From the NCBI RefSeq assembly GCF_029227915.1, contig NC_079877.1, positions 22,655,851 through 22,719,850 of the forward strand: a DNA stretch of 64,000 nucleotides, written 5' to 3'. Position numbers and translations under genes: made by a program. The stretch is from Hydractinia symbiolongicarpus. Taxonomy: Eukaryota > Cnidaria > Hydrozoa > Anthoathecata > Hydractiniidae. The notes beneath the pieces were generated by a model. That model was not told where the DNA came from, did no database searches, and saw only the letters and a list, made by a program, of their open reading frames with translations. Within the stretch, counting starts at the first letter, position 1, and each line of letters begins with the position of its first letter. Positions 1-11,332 of the stretch are shown here, piece after piece.

Positions 1-363
1 ACACCATTCAACAACAAATGTGGTGACGGCATTTTTGTGACAACAAATGGATCAATAATGTACACACAAAAAAATCAAAATAAAAACAGGTGTGGGCGTT
101 GTCATTGGAAACTTACTCTTCCACGACGACAGATAATCAAACTTTATTTCAATGTATTCAACTTTGATCCGAAGTTGTATAGCTGCGTTGATTCAACTGT
201 GACGGCAACTGTTGGAGAGTCGGTTGTCGGAATATTTTGTAGTCAAATAACGCCGATTAATCAAGAAATCGTCGTTAAAACAGACCATATACGTATTGAC
301 GCATCGATTTTTTGGAAAACAAAAAATAATGACGGTTTTGAGATTATCTATGAACTCGTGTAG
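1..363 (+). CDS. CUB-domain protein, last coding exon (5' partial)
   Basis: The frame is open from the first base of the window to a TAG at 361-363, so this is the 3' end of a gene that starts upstream. The 120 residues read as one CUB domain. An N-terminal Cys-Gly is followed by G-x-I, then C-G-x-C-x-W in the first core strand, then a hydrophobic strand ending F-x-F-D-P. A second Cys pair (SCVD... and IFCSQ) and the terminal GFEIIYEL strand complete it. CUB domains are beta-sandwich modules of secreted or cell-surface proteins, with conserved disulfides. The family is inferred from this spacing only, and which CUB protein it is cannot be told. An internal Met at 37 is not the start, because the domain begins before it. 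The gene converges on THOC6. Confidence 0.6.
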   Translation, partial: TPFNNKCGDGIFVTTNGSIMYTQKNQNKNRCGRCHWKLTLPRRQIIKLYFNVFNFDPKLYSCVDSTVTATVGESVVGIFCSQITPINQEIVVKTDHIRIDASIFWKTKNNDGFEIIYELV

Positions 364-1016
364 CAAATAACGAATGTTTAACACGAAATAGAGAGTGAAT
401 AATTAAAGAAGTTTTTTGTGCAACAAAAATTCTCGAACGCGATGCCACTATCCATTTCGAAAGTAAAAACATGCGGCAGGTTGTAAAGTTAAAATTGGGG
501 TAAAAATGGTTTCAAAATTGAGGTGAATTGCAGAGGCCAATTCTGTAGTAGAAAATACGCGAAAATACGTCGCGAAACATCTCAACACGACTGATTCGCA
601 AAATAAGCCTTCGCGAAAATTAATCAAATTAGGGTAGCAATTCTTAAACACTACAATGGATAAAAAACGTAAATAGACAGTCATTAAAATGTAAAAAAAA
701 ATCTGTTATTTGTGTGATTGATACTTTCGTGGGATCAAACCAAATTGAGCGACTTTTTTATGGTTTCCATTAACTGTTTTCTGATAAAATCTTCCACACC
801 TATTATAAAAATAAAATATATTGAGAGAGGATAAACTGTCAACTTTATTTTGGAACAACTTTCCACTGTATGTACTTGTGCAGTTCTAAACTCCATGCTT
901 CGCTGTCAAAGTTTGACATGTCAATATTTGTCAAAATATTTGTCAGGAGTTAAATTTTACGGTTAACCTCCATACGTGGAATGGAATTGATTTTCAAAAT
1001 GGATGTGAACAACCAA
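364..1016. other. Convergent 3' intergenic spacer
   Basis: AT-rich DNA between the stops of the CUB gene and THOC6. A reverse-strand AATAAA (TTTATT at about 844-849) could be the THOC6 polyadenylation signal. CGCGAAAA motifs at about 555-630 resemble the subterminal motifs of the element at 17792-18950 and may be a decayed relic. No gene seen. Confidence 0.4.
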
Positions 1017-3148
1017 TCACCCTTTGACAGTTAACGAGAAGGCTTTGTATTTAAAGTTTGTGCTGATGTCGACGTACGGTGAACTTCCGCTGACCGCTAA
1101 TACACGATTCGAATGTTCGTTGACCTCCAAAGAAAATATCGACTTTGGTGACGTCGGAAACTTTGTTCTCAGTTCTCCATTTATAGACCACTTAAAAACG
1201 TTTGGTTCCGTACCCGCAGTGAGTATAAAATCGTCTTCGAATTTAATAACTTGTGCGCAAGACTTTGGCGTTGAGAGAACAGCTGTGGCGGTTTTTGAAC
1301 GTAAATGCCAAACAGATGAATGGGCGGCCCCGCCACAAACCTGAAAAAAACAAATCGATAAAAAATCACTACGCCAGTTCTTAAATTTTTCTGTGTATAC
1401 TAAACAGCTCCTTTCTTGGATCCTGTCCATTCACATGGATCGCGATTTACAAATACACTCTAATGTTTGCACCGAATTGTAACCTAAAACTTGTACATTC
1501 ACGCGCAAAGCATTTTTACATGTAGTACATAATTAAGTATAGCCGCAAATATTAATAGGTGCGTACAAAATCCAAGAGAGAAGCTGTTACAACAAAATCA
1601 ACTGACCAGCCAATCTTCCGTCTTATCTGTAGCGATGCAGCTAACCCATTTGCCCACACTGCTACGTGACGTCATGCTCAATTCATTGGGAGCAATCTGC
1701 TCTACAGACATGCATGAACGCATATCCCAAAATTTAACCAATCCGTCTTCACCTGCACTGATAATTTGATTTGTTTTTGATAAAAATTCAACACAGTGTA
1801 TGTAATCCTCGTGTCCTCTCAATGTATGTTTTAAATCACCGGTATTGAGGTCCCACACATAAACATTATTATCTCCACAACCAACTATAAGAGAGTCCGT
1901 CGATGGATCCACAACAAGACTGTTCGCTTCAGGAGTTTCAAATGGACTGGATGATGGTGGTGTAAAGGTCCATTTAGGAGTCGGTTTCTGAAATACAGAT
2001 ACACATTTTCAAACACAAACTCTCATAACATGTTTCTAAAGTTTTTTCTTTTAGGGTTTTGAAATAGTATTAACACGTTATATATTCACACAAAAAACGA
2101 CTGTCGCACATTGTTGTGTAATTGGTTCATTTGCGGCTTGTCGTTATAGCGATTGCAGCAGATCGAATCCGACTCACTTCCACACAGTATGTTTGCGACG
2201 CACACTCACTGCCACACAGTATGTTTGCGACGCACAAAGTAGTAGGGCTTTAATTATGTCATACAGTTAAACTCATGTAATTCAAAAAATCATTTAAATC
2301 GAACAGATTCTTTGATCCTCTGGTCGTAGATTCCATCATGTATTTCAGATATTGTATCATTATCATCGCAAAAAAAGTTGATCAGACAATTGAAGGCCTA
2401 AATAGGTTAAATCCTTGTTCACAACTGTTTTGAAGAATCCTCGGCTGTTGAAAGTCTTGAACAAAGTCAATTAAAGAAGATTCGACAGAATAAATCAATT
2501 TTCTTTTTTCTAAAAAAATAATTCCATGTAAAGTAAATTATTGAAAAATATGTTTCTTACAAAAATAACTTCTACCCCTACCTTTTGCTTGTTACACCGC
2601 AGAAAACACCTTTTTTTATTTAAGACACGAACTCTTATAATTCAAAAACTCATAATCTGAACAAATTTTGAGATCCCCAGATGATTCAAATTACATGAGT
2701 TTAACTGTAAATACTGATCACAATCGTCCGTCCATGATCGGATTTCCGATCAGTGCGAACATTCTCAGTAGAAAATGATTGTACTGAAAGCTAAGGTAAA
2801 AAAATTGTTATTAACAGCCATCTTCCGCAAACTTAAACCTGAAATATATTTACTTCGGTATACCTTTTGATGCAGAATGTCCTTCCATAACCAACCGTGT
2901 ATTTTTGTTGAGCCCCCACTTATTAAATAGCGTTCTGTAGAAGCAAAACAATAGATTGAATTTTCATGAGCTTGAAAGATGTTTAGAGGAAGTTTACAAT
3001 CAATTGCAATATCCACTGTCAATGCTTGAGTTATATTGAACACAGAAATTTTTCCATACATATCTGCAGTCACCAAGTAATTTCCACATGGTGAAAATTT
3101 TTCTGCAAATATTGTTGTATAGAAATCTCTGCGTGTAAGAGTGGTCAT
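1017..3148 (-). CDS. THOC6: THO complex subunit 6 homologue (WD40 protein)
   Basis: Reverse-strand gene in three exons: 3148-2864, 1987-1607 and 1340-1017, all joined in phase 0 with GT-AG introns. It encodes 329 aa; from memory the human protein is about 341 aa. It is a WD40 beta-propeller of the THO/TREX complex, which couples transcription to nuclear mRNA export. Family landmarks are in order: FSPCGNYLVTADMYGKISVF near residue 20, FQAHENSIYC, then LRGHEDYIHC, SAGEDGLVKFWD, CGGAAHSSVWHLRS and a C-terminal VDISTNFKYKAFSL. The DYIHC and CGG...WHLRS blocks are what separate THOC6 from other WD40 proteins. The start ATG at 3148 opens the conserved N-terminus. Intron 1 carries a Tigger-like MITE and a 32-bp tandem duplication. 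Confidence 0.9.
2172..2235. repeat. 32-bp tandem duplication in THOC6 intron
   Basis: Two adjacent 32-base units (2172-2203 and 2204-2235) differ at one base. Each contains CCACACAGTATGTTTGCGAC. The pair lies in intron 1 of THOC6, just left of a MITE. Confidence 0.85.
2264..2707. mobile_element. Tigger/pogo-like MITE, 444 bp, TA-flanked
   Basis: The ends are perfect inverted repeats of at least 19 bp (CAGTTAAACTCATGTAATT at the left, its complement at the right). TA dinucleotides flank both sides (2262-2263 and 2708-2709), as in Tc1/mariner/pogo insertions. The terminal sequence resembles that of the 6.2-kb Tigger element at 11029 (CAGT...ACTC...ATTC.AA). No coding capacity. It lies in intron 1 of THOC6. 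Confidence 0.75.
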
Positions 3149-3814
3149 TCCGAACAGAGATTACCCGTATACGCTTTTTTTTACCTAAATAAAAAAAAAA
3201 AGCATTAATAACTTTTTAGTTTCCTTATATTAACCCTGACAACGCGAGTTTAAGAAACACAACAAAACTGTGACAAAACTAATACTCAGTGCATATTTGT
3301 GAAAATTAGAATTCCGTAATCGTGAGCCTCGCTATCACGCACATTGCGTAATAACAAGGTTTGGAAATAAAATTCTGAGTAACCATTGTAAGTATTCGAT
3401 TAATCTTTCAATTTTTTTCCCAACTTTCTGTTGTTTACGCAATATGCACGAGACTTCAAGGTTCAAGGTGATGTAGTGGTAAACAAAATAGTGTCATGGT
3501 GTGTTGCCAGGAAACCTTGCTTTAGGAAAAACATGAACTTGAAAGTGAAAGTGTTCATTCACTTTTGCCCAAACAAAATTGGCTTGACAATTGCCTAGAT
3601 AATCAAAGTATAATTATAGCATGAAACAATTGTTCTTGTCTGAAGACGTTTATTGCAGTTTATGCATAGCTACTTTGTCCTTGCATCCTGCAAACAAAAT
3701 CGTCAAGCTGGTTGACAGTTACATCAGAGATAAAGTCCCAGCAATAAAATTTGTATTAAGTAGAATTTCCATACTTCAAGATGATATCTAATTGTACTCC
3801 TAGGTTAGCAGCCT
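3149..3814. other. Intergenic region upstream of THOC6
   Basis: AT-rich sequence directly upstream of the THOC6 start, presumably holding its promoter. No specific element or gene is recognisable. Confidence 0.3.
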
Positions 3815-4358
3815 TTAAACGCACCAAAATTTCCCTGAGCAAATCTTAAAGCAAAAAACTTTATGCTCCAGAAGTCTGTAATGTAAGGCCTCCAAGGGAA
3901 CAGCTTGAAATGATGCAATGATGGTGCCAATCACATTAGCACAGAAACAGATGATTGGTGAGGATGCAAACAAAAGCTGCTCACATAAATCAGCTATGCG
4001 TTCAGGAGTAAATGCAACGCTAAGCTGAAAGCAAGACGATACTGTCACATTTATATTTTCCTGGCAAGCTGCACAATGATTCCCCCCAACAGAAAGGGAG
4101 CATATATATATATATATATGCCACATATAGGTATTCATTACACCTCAGGAAATGAAACTTTATCTTAGTATAACTTATCTTTGTAAAATTTATAACAGCA
4201 GGACCAAAACCAAAAGGCATGACAATAAATTTATAAAATATTTGGCGAAACTTAAACACAAAAAACTCTTGGTAATTTGAATAAACTGGTATACTGGTCT
4301 GATCTTTTAGTATACTGGTATACTTGGTATACTGATCTTTTAGATCAATACTCGCCAT
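3815..4358 (-). pseudogene. DIRS-like retrotransposon reverse transcriptase relic
   Basis: Two overlapping reverse-strand frames together read as a decayed RT/RNase H region of the DIRS type. The first (4358 to about 4150) has MASIDLKD, the metal-binding strand of motif A, and VMPFGFGPAVINFTK, the conserved FGL.SAP.IFTK block. The second frame (about 4080 to 3815) has LTPERI-like AFTPERIADLC, then VIGTIIASFQAVPLEALHYR, which matches the region after the polymerase in DIRS elements. A frameshift and an (AT)n run separate them. A duplication of about 33 bases (LKDQ appears twice within 15 residues) interrupts motif A. The catalytic YxDD-type motif is not visible. It is a fragment that cannot encode an enzyme. 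No termini were found. Confidence 0.7.
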
Positions 4359-5476
4359 TTAAAAAAGTTATATTTAACCAAATCCAATTTCTTTTAAATT
4401 CAGTATCTTGTAGATAAGTAATTTGCAGTATTACCAGTTAAGCTGGTAATACTGCGCTTGGAAATCATTAACCTTTGCAGTCAAATTATTAAATCTACTG
4501 TTTTGAAACTTATGTTTTCCCCTGTGATTGTATGTGTACCTTCTGAAAAAGTTAGAAATCATCTTCTGAGAACTTTTTGGCAACAGCCTTCATGTTTGTG
4601 GGCATGCTGGGAATTAGACTGTTTTGCCTAAACTGATCTAAGTGCTGGTTAGATTAACCAACAAGACACAGAGAATCCTTAGCAATGGTAAAAAGATTAC
4701 CAGGATCTACCTTTATTCAGGAAGTAGAATAGTTGGCTTAAATTAACACGTCAGCAACTTTAACACTACTTCTTAGGAGAAAAACACTGTGTAAAACCAG
4801 ATATATATAACTAGTCTGAAAGAATTGATGCTCTAGCTATCTAGGTTCACGTTTGGTCTGTGAAAGAATTCCACTAGAAAAGAAATAAACTTTTAAGAAG
4901 ATTATGTGGTCTTGAGCTTAACTCTCATGCATATTGCATAAACGCAGAAGGTTGGGAAAAAAATATGATATACTGTTTTTATGTATCTCCTCTTAGCCAA
5001 TCACTAAAATATTTTTTGTGCTAATAATAAGAAGGGTTATGCTGAATTGAATATAATTAAAGAAATATAGTGAATAAAAGGTTAAATAGACAGAGGTTTT
5101 GTTTGTTTATAAACAGGACGGCCGGATTATGTATGCATGGTCCAATTGTTTTTTTGCCCTGATTATATGTCGTGGTGACGAGATTATGAACGCTGATATA
5201 ATAGCCGGCTAAGGCAGGCTGTGATTGGCATTTTCCTCAAACTTTTGTGAATAAACCATTGACAAATAATTGTCACATGTCAATTTTATCTGCAAGATAA
5301 CGCACCATTGAAAACTCGGCATAGTGAAGGAAAAAAGTCTTAACGTAATTTTTCTCTGCATAAAACACCATTTAAACTAGCTAGATTTTGCAGATGGGTG
5401 GGTTTGTTTTTATTTTTCGCAGGAATTGAATCCTGGGAATGACCTAAATTATTCGTTTTGCGGAAAAAGCCAGTCA
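4359..5476. other. Intergenic, AT-rich
   Basis: No gene seen. Around 5105-5225 there are isolated copies of the GATTATG...GCCGGC words that make up the tandem repeat just to the right. Confidence 0.4.
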
Positions 5477-5700
5477 GCCCTGATTATGTTCGTTCTATAA
5501 TAAGTGAGAAATAATACAAAAATGTTTTACATAAGCCGGCCCGCCCAGATTATGTTCGTTCTATAAGTCTCAAATACTATTAGACTGTCGTACACAAGTC
5601 TGCCTGCCCCAATCAGGTTTGTTTTTTAAGCAACAAATGATATAAGACTGTAGTACATAAGTCGGTCTGTGCTGATTATGTTGCCCTGATTATGTATTTT
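5477..5700. repeat. Degenerate ~65-bp tandem repeat
   Basis: Three units and a partial fourth, starting near 5478, 5545, 5609 and 5671. Each opens with a variant of CTGATTATGTTCGTTCTATAA and ends ...GTACATAAGCCGGCCCGCC or a diverged form. The spacing is 62-67 bases. Divergence between units indicates an old array. Confidence 0.7.
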
Positions 5701-6826
5701 CTGCCCCGTTTTTAACTGGGGCAGAACGAACAGCTAGCAGCAGCTACACATAAACCTGGCTGCCTGGAGACCTTTGGTCTTGGATTTCGATTAAGATGGA
5801 ACGTTGCCATGACAGGATCCGAAAGTTGGATAATTGTGTACCATTAGCATAAAACAAGTCACTAAAGAATTTGTTATGGCAACAAACAATAAAGAAGAAT
5901 CTCCTCAAATCTTTTCCAAATCTGGGCCCACGAGCACAGCAAGGACCCCAACCACTGTAAACATACTCGTGCCACTGCCACACAAATAAGTGTTTGTCTC
6001 GCTAACATCTTGATCTGCTGAAGAAATATGTGGGACATCGAGAGAACATTATTAGATAGGCATGAAAGTCTGTGCAAATATAAGCAAAATATCCGCATCA
6101 AGTGTCAAGTCATACTTTTGATTTGTCTCCAGTCTGGTGTTGTGTTGGTTCTGGTTTAGTATTTTTAAAATTTTTTCACATTCATATTGTTTTAGACAGA
6201 AGCTAGCTAGCTATGTTGTATTTTTACCTGGTTTCTCTAGCTAGACATCTGGCTGGCTTCCTAAAATTTGATTTTTATTAGCAATGAATGACATCTAAAT
6301 ATAGCTAGGCTAGTTTACTTCTTATATTAATAACCTCTGAAGGTCACTATAAGTTGGCAGGTTAGAACAACCCCGAAAAAAATAGAAGTAGTCTGATTCA
6401 ACAAAGCTCTCAAACATTAACTTAACACCCCTTTCTTCATCATATTTTGCTATAGATAGATAAGTTTAAATGAAATGTGTATGTTTTTATGGGATTCTTG
6501 AATGAATGAAGGAAGGAAGGAATGAATGACATATATTTCAGAATGCAAATCCCAAGAAAAAAAGTGGTGTGAAAGTGATTGTGAACAATAGTAATTATAG
6601 GTATATATAAATTAAACATAATTAGACAAGAATGTATGCTTCATTAGAAATTTAACTCTATGCAAGGGGAGATTAAAAAATCTTATTTCAGGTAAGGCAT
6701 TCTGACAACTAGACCATGATAGGACACTTTGACGCCTAATGGATTTCAAACCAAACGCAGAAGTACGAAGCACGCAAATTTATAAGGCCTAGGCTGTTAG
6801 CACGAGTAATATGAGAGTGAGAGAAG
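5701..6826. other. Intergenic with short GAAT/GAAG microsatellite
   Basis: No gene recognised. A simple-sequence run of GAAT and GAAG words lies at about 6501-6530. Reverse-strand open frames at 5744-6101 have no recognisable similarity. Confidence 0.4.
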
Positions 6827-7021
6827 TCAATTTAAAAGGTACCAATTAAAGGAACAGTTGTTGTGAAATAAATTATAAATAAATAATAAATTTTGCAGTT
6901 TCACAGTATCTGTAAATTTAAGGATGCCTAAATCCTTATAATATTGGTTTGCATTTGTTCTATGATTGGCAAAATTGGGTTCACTTGTAAACTTATGAAC
7001 TGACCCTAGACTTGGGAGCAA
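6827..7021 (-). pseudogene. LINE ORF2 C-terminal relic
   Basis: A short reverse-strand frame contains YYKDLGILKFTDTVKLQNLL followed by FIYNLFHNN. This is the pattern of the tail downstream of the RT in CR1/L2/Jockey-like LINEs (LGIL.L.D..KLQ.L.F...). It has no RT motifs, no initiation context and no introns, so it is a fragment. It resembles the tail of the relic at 48584-49436. Confidence 0.5.
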
Positions 7022-8388
7022 TAATTTAGATTTGAGTGGAAAAGAGCATTACAAAATGGCAGAAGAACATCCATGCGCAGAAAAATTTAGAAAAATCGAC
7101 AGGAAAAAAATGTATATAGCCTTTCTTGTACTGTGACTATACTAGCATCTTTTCACTGATATATGATCTAAATCTAAACTACATACAAGCTTTATATATT
7201 TTAATTTCAAGCTTAAGAGATGCCTCTAGCTGAAAATAGTTCTGATCAAATGCCTGCATTATTTTGCCTGTCGATTTGGGTATTATAAACAACACGAGTC
7301 ACAATGAAAGTTGTCTATAGTAATTTACCTGTCCAATACATCCACAGCCGTGAGATTTTTTTTCAGTTTTCAATGATTCTCAATTTTCTGCAAGGCTGTT
7401 TGACAGCTATGATATGGAATATCTCTGCTTCACTCTGTCTTCAATAATGTCACCCACAAGGAATTTAAAACAAAATTAAAACAGCCTCTAAAGGAGTTTT
7501 CAAGCACAAAAAAAGTGTAAAATTACATGGATACATACAAATTTGGCTTTTAAATTGCAGTTTTGTTTCTTTTGATTTTTTTAAAATATTTGCTGTGGCA
7601 AAAGGAAGAAAAATTTATACTTTTCAGCTGCAAAAGATTTTGCTTCAAACTTTCTATTAATCAGAATGCAATAATCAGTGTTATTTTTAAACTATTACCA
7701 GAAACAATTTAAGTGCTTACCTTCAGTATATATCTGTATTATAATACCTGTATGCCTTCCCACGCAAAATGGTACCGCACGTAGCAAGACGCCAAAAAGG
7801 AAATAAGAGGGACAGGCTAATTTGTGAATTATTCCACAGGCCATCAGCTACTTTAAATTCCCTACATTTAATTGTTTTTTGTTGAAATCAAAAATATATT
7901 TTGCAGGTACTTCACTGCTGAATTTTTGGTTTAGCCTGGCACAAACCATTAAAATGTATCATATTTATTTTCTTTATTTAAAGGCGATAAAATATTAAAT
8001 ACAGATGTGTTTTGTTAAAAACAAGTAAAAATCACCAACCTAAATTCTCTTTGATAACATCTTACGCTGTTTTAAGAAACCAATTAGAATGCTTCCAACG
8101 TGCCCTGAGCTGATATTTTTGTGATGTGTCGTAAATTCCCGAAAACAGATAAGGAATTATATTCTGCTGGTTTTGCTGAAATCCTGTGACGGTTGATTTA
8201 AATAAAAGGTTTTAGAAGTAATTATGTTCGGTTTTGTAGTATCCCCATCATTGTTTCACACATTGTGTGATTAAAATATAAAAAATAGACTCTATATGTA
8301 ACATGCCTTGTGATGGTTTGTTGTTTCAGTGAAGGACTTGTTTTATTTTTATTTATTTTTAGATTCAAATAATGATATTTTTAGAAGT
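7022..8388. other. Intergenic / 5' flank of JKAMP
   Basis: No gene seen. A pyrimidine-rich stretch ends in a good splice acceptor (TTGTTGTTTCAG, AG at 8328-8329), 59 bases before the JKAMP ATG. This could be a 5'-UTR intron end or a trans-splice acceptor. Confidence 0.4.
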
Positions 8389-9336
8389 ATGGTTTTTCAT
8401 ATTCTGCTGAAGCTTCTCATCAGTTCATGGCTTGCGACTGTAGTAATGAGCGCCAGTGAATGTTCAAAATGTCTTGGTATGTTTTGTGGGCGAATAAATA
8501 CAGAAAATATGACTGACTGTACCTTAAACTGTAGAGCATGTCCCAGGGGCTACCGAACAGATGGATATATTTGTCAAAAATGCAATCAAACTTTCGAGTT
8601 GTATGATTGGTTATTTTTAGGATTTATGGCATTATGTGTTACAGTGTTGCATTTTTACGCCATTGATGCATTTCATTCTAGTCATCGAAGAGTCTGGTTT
8701 TTGCATGCATCAGCATTGCTGGAATGTGTTACTTCGTTTATGTCTATGGTGCTATTGTTCGAACCAATAGGTTCTTTTCAATTATATAAATGTGGTGTCA
8801 AATCAATAAAAGACTGGTATACAGTTTTCTTCAACCCAAAACCAATGTATTTATCCACAATACATTGCACACAAGAAGCTGTGTATCCACTGTTTACCTC
8901 AGTTTTTATTTATTTGCTGTTTTCCTTTATAACTATGATAATATTACGTGGTATCCTACTTCGTATCATATTTCAAAACCTTGGACGATCACCTTTATAT
9001 GCTGGTTTGTATATCATTCCAATCGTTGGAACTGTACACACATGTTTTTCTGGCGTTATCTATTACATTTTTCCATACCTAGCTTTATTTTTGTCAGCTG
9101 TTGGTGTTGCAGTATTTCTTAGTATGTTGGACGGAAATTATTATCAAAAGGTTCGTAAACCAAGACATGTGGGCGTATTAGTATGTTACTGTATTGCACA
9201 TGCATATGGTATTATATCCATTACAGAATTCGAGTTACCCATCCGAGATGGGACTGTGTTATTATTAGTTTTTTTGCCATTTTGTTTTTATTCAATAACT
9301 AGACCTTTCACAGATGCTGATAACTTTAAGATATAG
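8389..9336 (+). CDS. JKAMP: JNK1/MAPK8-associated membrane protein
   Basis: An uninterrupted frame of 315 codons from the ATG at 8389 to TAG. Human JKAMP is about 310 aa. JKAMP is a multi-pass ER membrane protein that helps recruit proteasomes and ERAD factors to clear misfolded proteins. The N-terminal Cys-rich segment reads CLGMFCG...CPRGYRTDG.ICQKC. It is followed by the family signature ELYDWLFLGFMAL, then about seven hydrophobic segments, DWYT.F.NP, HCTQEAVYPL, and HAYGIIS near the C-terminus. The frame is open upstream to 8329, but the first ATG is 8389. An internal ATG at 8446 aligns better with the start known from vertebrates, so the first 19 residues are uncertain. The coding region has no introns, unlike most neighbours. 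Confidence 0.93.
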   Translation: MVFHILLKLLISSWLATVVMSASECSKCLGMFCGRINTENMTDCTLNCRACPRGYRTDGYICQKCNQTFELYDWLFLGFMALCVTVLHFYAIDAFHSSHRRVWFLHASALLECVTSFMSMVLLFEPIGSFQLYKCGVKSIKDWYTVFFNPKPMYLSTIHCTQEAVYPLFTSVFIYLLFSFITMIILRGILLRIIFQNLGRSPLYAGLYIIPIVGTVHTCFSGVIYYIFPYLALFLSAVGVAVFLSMLDGNYYQKVRKPRHVGVLVCYCIAHAYGIISITEFELPIRDGTVLLLVFLPFCFYSITRPFTDADNFKI

Positions 9337-10047
9337 TTGGTATATATTTAAAAATTTAGTTATTTTTGAAATTCTTTTTTATACTGTAAATTTTTTTGGT
9401 TATGTTTTTAAAAGTATTTTCACAACACAGGATACAGAAAAGTTATTCAACTGCTAAATCATCTCAAAACAAACATTGGCCCAAAATGATAACAATCAAA
9501 AATGTGTGCTATTTTTTCTTCAGAGTGTCTTCGAAAGGTATACATTTAATTAAGGAATGTTTGTATTACCATGGTAAAATTCTATTCTATGCCACAAGAA
9601 TTTTATACAATTTAGAATAAAAATTCAGGGTTTATAAAACAAGGTACTTTTACTCCATTTTCTCGTCAAAGTCAGGCTACACAAGTTAAAAGCAGTCAGG
9701 AAAACATCCCATATGATAAACCACATTCTACCTAACTTGTTTGCCTGCCCAAAAAATCTATATAATAATAGGAAAACTGTGTGCAAATCTTAACCATGCC
9801 ACATGTATGTATGTAATTCTATGACGATACAAATAATGTCACCAATAATATGTTCTGAAATAATTTTTTTAGTCTATATTAATGATTTAGATTATTTTAA
9901 ATACCATTGCATTAAAACAGTTAGTTGAAACGTTGCAAGTTCTTTAATCAGAAAAATTTGTGGAAAGAAAGACCTTTTTATGTCTGTTGTACAAGTCCCC
10001 TGAAAAAATTAAACCGGTTTTGTTTAAAAATTCGTTTTTAGTTTTTG
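9337..10047. other. JKAMP 3' UTR and intergenic
   Basis: A forward AATAAA at about 9616 is a plausible JKAMP polyadenylation signal. A 74-codon open frame at 9396-9620 lies inside the presumed 3' UTR and has no recognisable similarity. Beyond that nothing is seen. Confidence 0.4.
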
Positions 10048-10302
10048 GGGCGATTCAATATGAGCGATTAAATGTTATTATAGCCCCAGGGTTAACCTCG
10101 GCTGTCTGAGGGAAATTTGGAAGATAGCACACTGTCTGGGTCTTGTTGCAGGGAGTTGTCTCATAGAGCGCAGACCCTAATTGGGTCTGCTGCGTAGCCT
10201 AAAACGAGCATTAAATACTCTAGGACTCCCCATCTAAGCCATGGCTCCTCCTGGAAGTAATATACAGGGTATATCCCTCGACTAGACTCGAGACTAGCCA
10301 TG
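10048..10302 (+). repeat. tRNA-derived SINE, 5'-truncated copy
   Basis: About 255 bases are homologous, with scattered substitutions, to the reverse strand of 43592-43870. Shared blocks in order include GCGATTCAATATG, CCCTGGGTTAACC-like, AGGAGTTGTCT-like, GACCCTAATT, AGCATTAAATACTC, GGACTCCCCAT and GGTATATCCCTCGA. This copy begins after the tRNA-like head, as expected for 5' truncation by target-primed reverse transcription. Confidence 0.75.
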
Positions 10303-11026
10303 TAGAATATGCAAATTGTCTAAGAGTTCGCGATAAGAAATTTTACTTTTGCTTGACAAGCGCGAAAACATTCAAATTTCCTATTTCGTTAAGTTAGTAT
10401 CATGCGAATTTTCACATGACGAATTGTGTATGGTGAACACTGGATTTACAAGTTCGGAGTTTTTTGTTAGTGTTTCACGAGAACAAGGAATGAGCGCTGA
10501 AAGAAAACTATTGCATTGATTCTTCAGAAGTTTGCTAAAATTTGCGCTATTGGCTAGATTTTGATTGATTGAATATTACCTTAAAATGACTCTAGACAAA
10601 AAATACAAACTGTTTCTACTTTTTCGCAGAAAAAAATGTTTTAAAGTTGAATCATAAGGTTGCGCATTCTCAGATACTCTTAATGTAGGTTCTTGCATTG
10701 TTTAAACTGTCGTTCAATCGTTCTAATGCATTAAACTTCGTGCGAATAATGTAACTGTCTGTGAGTACCATCACTATTATACAGGATTTGAAATGGTAAC
10801 CTTAGATAAGATAATAAAATCTTTTACGTGTCATCGTTGAAAATAGATTCTTGAACTGTCAGCTCTCGTACGGTATGGCATTAAAAACACAATATGCGCA
10901 TGCGCAAAATATATACAGAAGTGAAATAAAACTAATGCATAAAACGGTACAGGGTTCTTGCGGCTAAACTAGGAAAGGATAGAGAAAGAGAACAACAAAT
11001 ACAGGGTTGCCTAGTCTCCTAAAAAC
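10303..11026. other. Intergenic, left flank of the Tigger element
   Basis: No gene seen. It ends with the TA dinucleotide (11027-11028) that was duplicated on transposon insertion. Confidence 0.4.
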
Positions 11027-11028
11027 TA

Positions 11029-11245
11029 CAGTAGACTCCCGGTTAATTCGAACCTGCACTTATTCGAGTAATTCGGTTATTCGAAGTGAGATGGCGTTCC
11101 CCTTGGATCTGCTTACCCAACTCAGGCAAAAACACTCTCGGTTATTCGAACTTCAGTTATTCGAATAATTCGGTTATTCGAAGTGATTTTTATTCCCCTT
11201 GGGGCCAATTATAGGCTAAGTCACCCTCAGTTATTCGAATTTTTC
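11029..11245. repeat. Left terminal and subterminal repeats of Tigger
   Basis: After the terminal inverted repeat there are at least five more copies of (G/A)GTTATTCGAA, in places doubled as ATTCGGTTATTCGAA, at about 11062, 11138, 11154, 11172 and 11232. The right end (about 17144-17219) has two more plus the terminus. Arrays like this are usual transposase-binding sites; their use here is inferred. Confidence 0.75.
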
Positions 11246-11332
11246 TTATTGGGAGATCGTCGAGTGAGAACATTGATTTTCTGCGATTAAAACACTTTTT
11301 TTCTTCAAAAAATCAGGTTTCAATATTCATGG

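Noticed and set aside
9396-9620. 74-codon open frame after JKAMP
   Set aside because: It lies in the presumed 3' UTR, runs into the AATAAA signal, and has no recognisable similarity.
10048-10302. Possible structured RNA gene
   Set aside because: The homology to 43592-43870 and the missing tRNA head fit a truncated SINE better.
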